Assembly: GCA_003517965.1 (NCBI GenBank)
Contig: DOZO01000005.1
Location: forward strand, 12,435 to 41,366
From: Desulfobulbaceae bacterium
GTDB lineage: Bacteria > Desulfobacterota > Desulfobulbia > Desulfobulbales > Desulfurivibrionaceae
Reading direction: 5' to 3'
Length of the DNA: 28,932 nt
The position numbers were made by a program, and so were the translations under genes. Under the pieces are notes generated by a model. That model was not told where the DNA came from. It worked only from the letters and a program-made list of their open reading frames with translations, and made no database searches. The first letter of the stretch is position 1. Every line of letters begins with the position of its first letter. Positions 15,920-21,443 of this stretch are shown here, piece after piece.

Positions 15920-15940
15920 GGGGCACGGCATGTCGTGCCC
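15920..15940. repeat. REP-like palindrome, copy 4
   Basis: GGGGCACG-GCATGT-CGTGCCC, one base different from copies 2 and 3. It is preceded by CGTA, as is copy 3 (13056-13059), so the repeat unit probably includes GTA. It lies about 70 bp upstream of the HigB-like promoter. Confidence 0.85.
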
Positions 15941-16005
15941 ACAGATGCCGCAAACCCCCCAATACAAAAAAATGAACAAAAATAAAAAAATTTATACTTT
16001 TATGC

Positions 16006-16033
16006 TTGACAAGGCCCCGGCAACTATTATAGA
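16006..16033 (+). promoter_or_regulatory. Predicted promoter of the porin gene
   Basis: Consensus TTGACA (16006-16011) and TATAGA (16028-16033), spacing 16 bp. It implies a GC-rich 5' leader of about 130 nt that ends with AAGGAG 8 nt before the porin ATG. An A/T-rich stretch just upstream could act as an UP element. Confidence 0.55.
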
Positions 16034-16173
16034 AACATGACAGTCCGTTTATTCCAGCGTGGGATAAGGGGCGAAAAGTAGTTTGGAGTCTGGATCGCGT
16101 CAGGGCTCGGTGGCGGTAAAAAAGCCGATTCGGGGCGCGGTAACAAACCAAAAGCAGCAAAGGAGAAAAAGAG

Positions 16174-17568
16174 ATGAAAAAAGTATTAAGCACAGTAGCA
16201 GTAAGCGCCCTGATTCTGGGCAGCGCCGCTGCCGCCTCCGCGGCCGGCATCGAGATGGAAGGCAGTGTGCGGGCACGTGGGCTTTCCGAGCAGACAGTGG
16301 TCAGCACCGCGGCTACCTCTAACGCCTATGACAGCACCGTTCGCCTCGGCATGAAGTCCAAGCCCTCGGACAACCTCACCGGCTATATCCTCCTGGAAAC
16401 CGGCAACGATACCGGTGATACCTACGTCTGGGGCTCAGAGAGTGCTGCCAGCCTTGGCAAGGGCGGCACTCAGGCCGGTGGCATGTCCAATGCTGGCAAA
16501 TTGGGCCTCATCCAGGCTTGGATGGCTTACAATCCCACCAAGGAGATCACCCTCAAGGTCGGCCATATGCCCATCGCTCCGGGCACCAAGCAGTTTGTTA
16601 ACCACGACAACTCAGGGGACGATGCGATCGTGGTAATGTACGATCCCAACAAAAATACCCATTTTCATGTAGCCACGATCAAGCTGGCGGAAAACACCGC
16701 CGCTGACAATTCCGATGATCTGGACGGCTATGCCTTTGTTGCTACCCAGAAATTCAACGATGCCTTCAAGATGGGCCTCAACGTGGTTAATCTGAGAGGC
16801 TCTGCCGAAACTTCAGAAACCTCTGCTCCAAGCACTAGTGTTGGTTCTACTACTGTCGGCGTACTCTACCCTGGCTTGAACCTTACCAATGTTGGTATTG
16901 ACGCAGCCTACAAGATTGGCAAACTGACCCTGAGCGGCGATGTCAACCTCCAGTTCGGCACCATATCTGATACAGGCTCTACCGCCAGCGAAATACCAGC
17001 TGATGGCTATGCCTTCCAGTTGGCTGCCGATTACAAGATCGACAACAGTAGCGTCGGTCTCCTCTTTGCTGCGGGTTCCGGTCGGGATCTTGATGATACA
17101 AACTCTAATAACGGATTAGGCAACGCCTTCATCAACTTCCTCGGCGACTCTGCTTACCAGGTGTACATCCCAGGCTATCGCAAGGTTACCCCAGGCAGTG
17201 GCACTCAGGCAGTTTTGGGCCAGACCGGCAACTCCGGTCTCAGCAACCTGACCCTGTATCAGCTGCGGGCCAACACCGCCACCAAGTGTGCGCTCACCGG
17301 CAAGCCTCTTGCCCTCCGCGCCGCTCTCAGCTACATGAAGACCACTGAGGATGTAAATATAACGAATAGTGCAGGCGCTACTGTTCGCGAAAACGCGGTC
17401 GGCACCGAGATCGATGTGGTTGCCGCCTGGTCTCTGACCTCCAATCTGACCTACCAGATTGAGGCAGCTTACCTCTCCGCCGGCGATGTTTACCGCACTG
17501 GTTCTGGTACTTCTGGCGATGCGGAGAATGCCTATTTCCTCCGTCATGGCATCACCATGAGGTTCTAA
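16174..17568 (+). CDS. Outer-membrane beta-barrel porin
   Basis: A 464-aa exported protein. The signal peptide (MKKVLSTVAVSALILGSAAAASA) is cleaved near residue 23. The mature part is rich in Gly, Ser, Thr and alternating hydrophobic residues, with strand pairs such as IEMEGSVRARG, STVRLGMKSKP, LTGYILLETGN, ITLKVGHMPIAPG and YAFQLAADYKI. It ends in ...FLRHGITMRF, with the C-terminal Phe used as the Bam-complex recognition signal. Deltaproteobacterial general porins of this size are similar. Substrate is unknown. Its own promoter and a strong terminator (17618-17651) isolate it from the flanking toxin-antitoxin modules. Low cysteine content and good ribosome-binding site (AAGGAG, 8 nt) fit high expression. 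Confidence 0.85.
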   Translation: MKKVLSTVAVSALILGSAAAASAAGIEMEGSVRARGLSEQTVVSTAATSNAYDSTVRLGMKSKPSDNLTGYILLETGNDTGDTYVWGSESAASLGKGGTQAGGMSNAGKLGLIQAWMAYNPTKEITLKVGHMPIAPGTKQFVNHDNSGDDAIVVMYDPNKNTHFHVATIKLAENTAADNSDDLDGYAFVATQKFNDAFKMGLNVVNLRGSAETSETSAPSTSVGSTTVGVLYPGLNLTNVGIDAAYKIGKLTLSGDVNLQFGTISDTGSTASEIPADGYAFQLAADYKIDNSSVGLLFAAGSGRDLDDTNSNNGLGNAFINFLGDSAYQVYIPGYRKVTPGSGTQAVLGQTGNSGLSNLTLYQLRANTATKCALTGKPLALRAALSYMKTTEDVNITNSAGATVRENAVGTEIDVVAAWSLTSNLTYQIEAAYLSAGDVYRTGSGTSGDAENAYFLRHGITMRF

Positions 17569-17617
17569 TTGCCCTTGGGCACTCAGTAACTTCACTGAGC
17601 TTTACTGCAAAACAAAA

Positions 17618-17651
17618 ATCCCCGTCTGGTTCGCCAGACGGGGATTTTTTT
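17618..17651 (+). terminator. Intrinsic terminator of the porin gene
   Basis: A perfect 12-bp stem ATCCCCGTCTGG / CCAGACGGGGAT with a TTCG tetraloop, preceded by an A-run and followed by T's, 49 bp after the porin stop. Confidence 0.95.
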
Positions 17652-17674
17652 GTTTTGCTTATCCGCCCTTCATC

Positions 17675-17712
17675 CCACCCCCGGCCGGGCTTGCTCCGAC
17701 CAGGGGTTTTTT
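17675..17712 (+). terminator. Terminator-like repeat, copy 1 (left end of islet)
   Basis: CCACCCCCGGCCGGGCTTG followed by CTCCGACCAGGGG and six T's: an imperfect GC-rich stem with a U-tract. Nearly the same sequence recurs at 19443-19479 and, lacking its centre, at 19076-19097. As a terminator it would be redundant with that at 17618-17651. Confidence 0.65.
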
Positions 17713-17759
17713 ATTTGTTCAGGAGCTATATGGGCTCTCTCCCTTAATCGAGAAAAATA

Positions 17760-17788
17760 TTGCAATAAAGAGTGATGGCGTATATGCT
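17760..17788 (+). promoter_or_regulatory. Promoter of the PIN/RHH toxin-antitoxin operon
   Basis: TTGCAA (17760-17765) and TATGCT (17783-17788) are spaced by 17 bp. Only 6 nt separate the -10 box from the ATG, and no Shine-Dalgarno is visible, so the transcript is probably leaderless. Confidence 0.5.
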
Positions 17789-17794
17789 GTCAAT

Positions 17795-18214
17795 ATGATT
17801 TCGGTTGTGATTGATACTAATGTTTTTGTTGCTGCCTTGCGCTCGGATGGCGGTGCATCACGGGCGATTCTGCGCTTTGCTTTACAGGGCAAGATCGAGC
17901 CGCTGTTCGGCAACGCCTTGTGGCTTGAATACGAAGATTTGCTGGGGCGTTCAGTATGGACTGATGCTACAACCTGCAACGAGCGACAACAGGTGCTGGC
18001 AGCCCTGACAAGAGTTGGACGCTGGGTGACAGTTTATTACGGTTGGCGCCCCAATTTACCCGACGAGGCGGATAACCACCTCATTGAGTTAGCTATTGCG
18101 GGAGGAGCTGCATTGATTATTACCCACAATGTTCGTGACCTGCGCCGTGGAGAGTTGTTGTTAAACGGGTTGCGGGTACTCACCCCCGCAGAATATCTGG
18201 AGAAAACAAAATGA
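17795..18214 (+). CDS. PIN-domain toxin (VapC-like ribonuclease)
   Basis: A 139-aa PIN-fold nuclease of the 'putative toxin, PIN family' type (COG1569-like). The acidic metal-binding residues are visible: D7 in VVIDTNVFVAAL, E45 in WLEYEDLL, and the cluster DEADNHLIELAIAGGA with D92 and E97 (about residues 90-105). The TNVRDLRRGEL-like segment (ITHNVRDL, about 109-116) completes the fold. PIN toxins cleave RNA, often tRNA or rRNA, with Mg2+ or Mn2+. It overlaps the antitoxin gene by 4 bp (ATGA), with the toxin first, the reverse of usual vapBC. No ribosome-binding site is visible. Confidence 0.85.
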   Translation: MISVVIDTNVFVAALRSDGGASRAILRFALQGKIEPLFGNALWLEYEDLLGRSVWTDATTCNERQQVLAALTRVGRWVTVYYGWRPNLPDEADNHLIELAIAGGAALIITHNVRDLRRGELLLNGLRVLTPAEYLEKTK

Positions 18215-18429
18215 GCACCTTAACAATTCGTTTGCCGGACAATACAACAGACCGATTGAAATCACTGGCTCGGAACCGTGGCTTGAGCGTGAATAAATTG
18301 GTGGAAGAAATGAGTGCTCAAGCATTGGCAGCCTGGGACACAGAAAATAGATTCCGCACGCTTGCTGCGCAGGGTAACGTGCAGCAAGCCCTATCCATTT
18401 TAAATCGATTGGATGAAGTCACCACGTAA
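18211..18429 (+). CDS. Ribbon-helix-helix antitoxin
   Basis: A 72-aa protein with an N-terminal ribbon-helix-helix (STLTIRLPDNTTDRLKSLARNRGLSVNKLVEEMS, residues 2-35). A helical tail (about 40-70; FRTLAAQGNVQQALSILNRLDE) should bind the PIN toxin. The 4-bp overlap with the toxin stop indicates translational coupling. The antitoxin would neutralise the toxin and bind the shared promoter. Confidence 0.85.
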   Translation: MSTLTIRLPDNTTDRLKSLARNRGLSVNKLVEEMSAQALAAWDTENRFRTLAAQGNVQQALSILNRLDEVTT

Positions 18430-18503
18430 CAGTCCGAATAGATGAGCTTTTCGCCGACTGGGAACTTGCAGTCATGAAACCCTGGGAGAAACCATGGGGT
18501 CAG

Positions 18504-18529
18504 GTAGAGCGTTATCGCGAAACCCAACA
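18504..18529 (+). repeat. Dispersed repeat fragment (GTAGAGCGTTAT family)
   Basis: The first 12 bases match 15174-15185 exactly, where they form part of a palindrome. Here the partner arm is missing and the sequence runs CGCGAAACCCAACA, like the dispersed intergenic repeats with GTAGAGCG and AAACCC(A/G)AC that I recall from Proteobacteria. It lies where the start of brnT should be. Confidence 0.4.
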
Positions 18530-18538
18530 CAACACGGG

Positions 18539-18814
18539 TTTGAATGAGATGCAGGGAACGAACGGAAAAATGCCGACAAGCATGGCGTTTCGATTGGAGA
18601 AGCGGAAGATTTTTTTCAATCAGCCCTTGCTGGTCTTGCGGGATACTGAGCATAGCTGGCTTGAAAAACGTTTCCACGCCCTTGGCAAGACCGATGGCAA
18701 CCGCATGTTGCACATATCACCTTTACCCTGAGAGGTGATGGCACGCTTATCCGGGTGATTTCGGCCCGAGACATGCACAAAAAGGGAAGGAATATCTATG
18801 AGTCCCAAAACTAA
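18539..18814 (+). pseudogene. brnT: Decayed BrnT-family toxin gene
   Basis: Reading in three frames gives most of a BrnT ribonuclease toxin: FE-stop-DA (18539-18553), NERKN.DKHGVSIGEAEDF (18557-18613), then in a shifted frame NQPLLVLRDTEHSWLEKRFHALGKT (18618-18692), then TFTLRGDGTLIRVISARDMHKKG (18719-18787). The lesions are a TGA (18545-18547) at the Trp of the family FEW motif, one extra T in a run of seven T's (18610-18616), and a compensating shift in ATATC (18714-18718). No start codon is evident, and a dispersed repeat lies just upstream. The end overlaps brnA by 17 bp, as in intact brnTA operons. Assignment rests on my recall of the family. Confidence 0.7.
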
Positions 18815-19051
18815 AAAAATATTGCCAATTTTTGCTTCTGAAGCCCAAGAACGTAAATTTTGAGAATCGCATGACAGTACGGACTATCTCGACTGGAGCA
18901 TGGCCAGCAAAGTTGTACTGCCAAACTTGAAGCCAACAACGAAAACCATTTCCCTGCGCTTGCCCGCGCATTTGCTTGACACAATTAAAACAGTTGCCAA
19001 TGCGGGGGATGTGCCATACCAGTCGTTGATCACGATATGGTTGCAGGAAAA

Positions 19052-19080
19052 GGTGGTGCATGCCGTGCCCCTGCACCACC
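19052..19080 (+). repeat. Hairpin carrying half of the REP-like palindrome
   Basis: Perfect 9-bp arms GGTGGTGCA / TGCACCACC enclose TGCCGTGCCCC, the right half of the REP-like core. It fuses to the 3' end of the brnA pseudogene and runs directly into a short terminator-like repeat. Confidence 0.7.
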
Positions 19081-19097
19081 CCCGACCGGGGATTTTT
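19076..19097 (+). terminator. Terminator-like repeat, copy 2 (shortened)
   Basis: CCACCCCCG joined to ACCGGGG and five T's. Compared with copies 1 and 3 it lacks about 15 central bases, so the stem is short. Probably a weak terminator for the brnTA remnant. Confidence 0.5.
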
Positions 19098-19138
19098 CTC
19101 TTCTTGACTTTTCTTATTGAGGGCGATAGTCTTTATTT

Positions 19139-19414
19139 ATGGCTACTATAACTTTTGATACCTTGAAGTTTGTTGAGCGCCTTGAAAAGGCTGGAGTGTC
19201 GCGCGACCAGGCGACGGCTTTCTCCGAAGCACAAAAGGCGGCTTTTGCCGAGGCGTTGGACACATCGTTTGCCACAAAACATGATATAGAATCAGTGCGG
19301 GCCGATATTGCTAAATTAGACGCCAGAATTTCCGGCGAGCTCATCTTGGTCAAATGGATGCTCGGCGTCGTCATTGCAATTGCAATTGCTAATTTTGCCA
19401 AACAATTTTTGTAG
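19139..19414 (+). CDS. DUF1640-family small membrane-anchored coiled-coil protein
   Basis: A 91-aa protein: ITFDTLKFVERLEKAG at the N-terminus, an Ala/Glu-rich helix (QATAFSEAQKAAFAEAL), ATKHDIESVRADIAKLDARISGEL as a short coiled coil (about 46-68) and a hydrophobic C-terminal segment (WMLGVVIAIAIANF, about 73-86). This layout and the TFDTLKF.E.L..AG start match DUF1640 (CCDC90-like) proteins from memory. Its function is unknown; homologues are often found in accessory regions. The start overlaps the tail of the brnA read-through frame by 13 bp. No clear ribosome-binding site is visible. Confidence 0.75.
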   Translation: MATITFDTLKFVERLEKAGVSRDQATAFSEAQKAAFAEALDTSFATKHDIESVRADIAKLDARISGELILVKWMLGVVIAIAIANFAKQFL

Positions 19415-19442
19415 AAGGAATAAATCTAAGCATCGCCTTTTA

Positions 19443-19479
19443 CCACCCCCGGCCGGGCTTGCCCCGACCGGGGGTTTTT
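19443..19479 (+). terminator. Terminator-like repeat, copy 3 (right end of islet)
   Basis: CCACCCCCGGCCGGGCTTG followed by CCCCGACCGGGGG and five T's: a 12-13-bp GC stem with one mismatch and a U-tract, 28 bp after the DUF1640 stop. It differs from copy 1 at only a few positions. Confidence 0.8.
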
Positions 19480-19523
19480 GTTATCTCCTGTTGACAACAA
19501 CCTTTACTGCTTCCCCTCGCGGA

Positions 19524-19552
19524 TTGACAACAGGCACACTTTTATCTAATGT
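19524..19552 (+). promoter_or_regulatory. Possible promoter before the BrnT-like fragment
   Basis: TTGACA (19524-19529) and TAATGT (19547-19552), spacing 17 bp, 8 nt before an ATG at 19560. The -10 box is poor. Confidence 0.25.
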
Positions 19553-19559
19553 GCTTAAC

Positions 19560-19655
19560 ATGAGCAAATTCAATTGGGACGATGAGAATAATCTGCTGCT
19601 GGAGCGGACCAATATCCGGCTCTCTTCCCGCGATTTGGAAAGAATCCAAAAAAAG
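19560..19655 (+). pseudogene. Possible N-terminal fragment of another BrnT-like protein
   Basis: From the ATG at 19560 the frame encodes SKFNWDDENNLLLERTNIR, like the start of BrnT-family toxins (F.WD..KN..L....I.F). The rest of the family sequence (GKT..R, the RVISAR motif) does not follow; the frame instead runs into the antisense of epmA. Read as a truncated remnant, with low confidence. Confidence 0.3.
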
Positions 19656-19694
19656 ATGTCCATCTGCTCAAACCGAATTGCGGCGACAAAAAAC

Positions 19695-20597
19695 CTACAA
19701 CCCATCCGGAGTAAAAGCCACCACCCGATCGATGCTGTCCGCTCCGGTAAAGAGCATGACCAGCCGATCCACCCCCAGGGCAATACCCGCAGCCGGGGGC
19801 ATGCCCTCAAGGGCATCAAGAAACACCTCCGGCAGGGGACCTGGGACACGTCCCTGCAGTCGAATAGCCTTCTGCTCCTGCAGAAACCGGGTCCGTTGCT
19901 CCACGGAATCAACCAACTCGGAAAAACCGTTGGCCAGTTCCAGCCCGGCCACATACAGCTCGAAACGTTCGGCCACCGTTGGATCATTGGGTGACAACCG
20001 GGCCAACGCCCCAAGCGCGGCCGGATAGTCACAAAGAAATGTGGGAGTGGCGATGCCCAGATGCGGCTCTATATATTCCACCAGCAGCTGGTCGAACTGG
20101 TCTCGGGCAAGCGCCTCTTCCACCGTGCAGGGTGCGTAGCGCCTAAAGGCCTCGGCTACGGTGAGCCGCTCCCACTTTTGCCCAAGATCAATCTTATGCC
20201 CCTGCCATTCCAGCACTCCAGCCCTGCCAAGGGCTACAGCCAAATGACGCAGTAGCGCCTCGCAATCTGCCATCAGATCACGATAGTCGTTTCCTGCAGC
20301 ATACCACTCCAGCATAGTAAATTCGGGCAGATGGCGGTGGCCCCGTTCACCTTTGCGGAAGCACTTAGAGAGCTGAAAAATTTTGGGGATGCCCGCCGCC
20401 AACAGCCGCTTCATGCACAGCTCCGGCGAGGTTTGCAAAAACCAGTCCTCGCTGGCAAGAGGCTCGATATGGGCTTCCGGGGCAGGGGCAGGAATACGAA
20501 TGGGGGTTTCGACCTCGAGATAGCCTCGGTCGATGAAAAAGCCGCGCAGGGCCTGAATAAGAACGGCCCGCAAGAGCAGACCGTGTAAGGGAATCAT
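19695..20597 (-). CDS. epmA: EF-P lysine lysyltransferase EpmA (GenX/PoxA/YjeA)
   Basis: Class II lysyl-tRNA-synthetase paralogue that transfers (R)-beta-lysine to a conserved lysine of EF-P. The 300 aa contain only the catalytic core and lack the anticodon-binding domain of LysRS, as expected. Motifs seen: FFIDRGYLEVETPI, FLQTSPELCMKRLLAAG, motif 2 FQLSKCFRKGERG.RHLPEFTMLEWY, and motif 3 GIALGVDRLVMLFTGA. It follows efp on the same strand after 179 bp, mostly a repeat element. The EpmB aminomutase that would supply beta-lysine is not in the window, and the GAGAG ribosome-binding site supports the ATG. Confidence 0.92.
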   Translation of the reverse strand: MIPLHGLLLRAVLIQALRGFFIDRGYLEVETPIRIPAPAPEAHIEPLASEDWFLQTSPELCMKRLLAAGIPKIFQLSKCFRKGERGHRHLPEFTMLEWYAAGNDYRDLMADCEALLRHLAVALGRAGVLEWQGHKIDLGQKWERLTVAEAFRRYAPCTVEEALARDQFDQLLVEYIEPHLGIATPTFLCDYPAALGALARLSPNDPTVAERFELYVAGLELANGFSELVDSVEQRTRFLQEQKAIRLQGRVPGPLPEVFLDALEGMPPAAGIALGVDRLVMLFTGADSIDRVVAFTPDGL

Positions 20598-20640
20598 AAT
20601 AATCTCTCAGACGCGGTATCGGGACATCTGCCCGCTGTAA

Positions 20641-20774
20641 TGTAAACGTTCAGCAGTGCCGCAGATGCGCGAAAGAGGCCTGCGAAGTGTGCTATTGCAC
20701 ACAAGCAGACCGATGACTGTCAATCGTCGGCAGCAGTGCCGACTACGCAGATGTGGTGCTGCTGGACGTTTACA
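20641..20774. repeat. 134-bp inverted-repeat (MITE-like) structured element
   Basis: The 29-bp ends (20641-20669 and 20746-20774) are inverted repeats that agree at 23 of 29 positions; four of the six mismatches would be G-U pairs in RNA. Inside are GTGTGC-TATT-GCACAC (20687-20702) and GTCGGCA-GCAG-TGCCGAC (20726-20743), so the whole can fold as a long basal stem with side hairpins. No open reading frame is inside. The right end lies 2 bp from the efp stop. A second copy is cut by the left window edge (1-22). Confidence 0.8.
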
Positions 20775-20776
20775 GA

Positions 20777-21340
20777 TCATTCTTTGACCCTGGTCACATA
20801 CGTCCCAGTCCGGGTGTCGATCTGCAGCTTGTCGCCTTCCTCGATAAACGGCGGCACCTGGAGCACATAACCGGTTTCCACGGTTACCGGCTTGGTGTCA
20901 CTGCCGCTGGTATCCCCCTTGGCCCATGGATCTGCCTGGGTAACTTTGAGATTGACAAAGTTGGGCAGGGTAACGCCGATGGGTCGGCCATTGTACTGCA
21001 AAACCTCCACATCCATATTGTCGGTGAGAAAGCTGACGGCATCGCCCAACTGTGCCTTGGAGATTTCCAACTGCTCAAAGGAGACGTTATCCATAAACAT
21101 GTAGTCATCCCCCTGTTTGTAGAGGTACTGCATGGTCCGTTCTTCAAGAGCAGCCTTTTCAAGCTTGTCGTTGGAGCGGAAGGTCTTTTCAAAGGCATTG
21201 CCAGTGATCATATTTCGCAGACGAGCGCGGTACAGGGCCTGACCCTTGCCGGGTTTGGAAAAGGAAAAGTCTGTCATGATATATGGTTCGCCGTCGATCT
21301 GAACCTTTAAGCCTTTACGAAAATCAGAAGCGGAATACAT
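20777..21340 (-). CDS. efp: Translation elongation factor P
   Basis: EF-P binds ribosomes stalled at consecutive prolines and promotes peptide-bond formation. The 187 aa show the three-domain family layout, with an N-terminal KOW-like domain whose loop is SKPGKGQAL. The modified lysine is K32, in the PGKG context of EpmA-modified EF-Ps (not the Arg of EarP types), consistent with the adjacent epmA. The C-terminal OB domain ends GDKLQIDTRTGTYVTRVKE, the normal family end. A GGGAG about 9 nt upstream supports the ATG. The 134-bp element abuts the stop codon and separates efp from epmA. Confidence 0.97.
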   Translation of the reverse strand: MYSASDFRKGLKVQIDGEPYIMTDFSFSKPGKGQALYRARLRNMITGNAFEKTFRSNDKLEKAALEERTMQYLYKQGDDYMFMDNVSFEQLEISKAQLGDAVSFLTDNMDVEVLQYNGRPIGVTLPNFVNLKVTQADPWAKGDTSGSDTKPVTVETGYVLQVPPFIEEGDKLQIDTRTGTYVTRVKE

Positions 21341-21443
21341 ACTTTTTTTCTCCCTGATAGCATTTTAAAAAAATCCTGTTTGCGGCCCCTTACTAACCGG
21401 ATTCCCGCCTTTTTGCAAGACTGAAGTTCGGGTAAAGATCACT

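Larger units (their letters stand above)
15815..16173. other. 359-bp divergent intergenic region between HigB-like toxin and porin
   Basis: It contains the minus-strand promoter of the toxin module, a REP-like palindrome (15920-15940), an A-rich stretch (15962-15998), the plus-strand porin promoter (16006-16033) and a leader of about 130 nt. I see no gene in it. Confidence 0.6.
18798..19151 (+). pseudogene. brnA: BrnA-like antitoxin gene interrupted by TGA
   Basis: The start ATG (18798) gives SPKTKKILPIFASEAQERKF, then TGA at 18861-18863 exactly where the family has Trp (KFWESHDSTDYLDWS), then in the same frame ESHDSTDYLDWSMASKVVLPN and a full ribbon-helix-helix (KTISLRLPAHLLDTIK, YQSLITIWLQEKV). 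A single TGG-to-TGA change accounts for it. The frame then runs past the normal end into a REP-like hairpin and a terminator-like repeat, stopping at 19149-19151. An internal ATG at 18900 could still give the DNA-binding part, but its ribosome-binding site is badly placed. I call it a pseudogene, although residual function is possible. Confidence 0.75.

Noticed and set aside
15815..15979. Longer N-terminus of the HigB-like toxin
   Set aside because: It reads through the toxin promoter and a REP palindrome, and the family starts at MEFIETS.
16034..16173. Cyclic-di-GMP (GEMM) riboswitch in the porin leader
   Set aside because: The conserved GEMM core and tetraloop-receptor pattern are not seen.
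18861..18863. TGA read as tryptophan or selenocysteine in brnA
   Set aside because: TGA is used as a normal stop in several genes here (argB, argH, lptA, rpoN, efp) and Trp is TGG elsewhere. There is no adjacent SECIS-like hairpin, and brnT is decayed too, so a nonsense mutation is simpler.
19481..20032. Minus-strand frame ending in a plausible-looking VPVVNPRGEAVKVVV
   Set aside because: Most of it is the antisense/other-frame shadow of epmA, and the tail alone cannot be assigned to a family.
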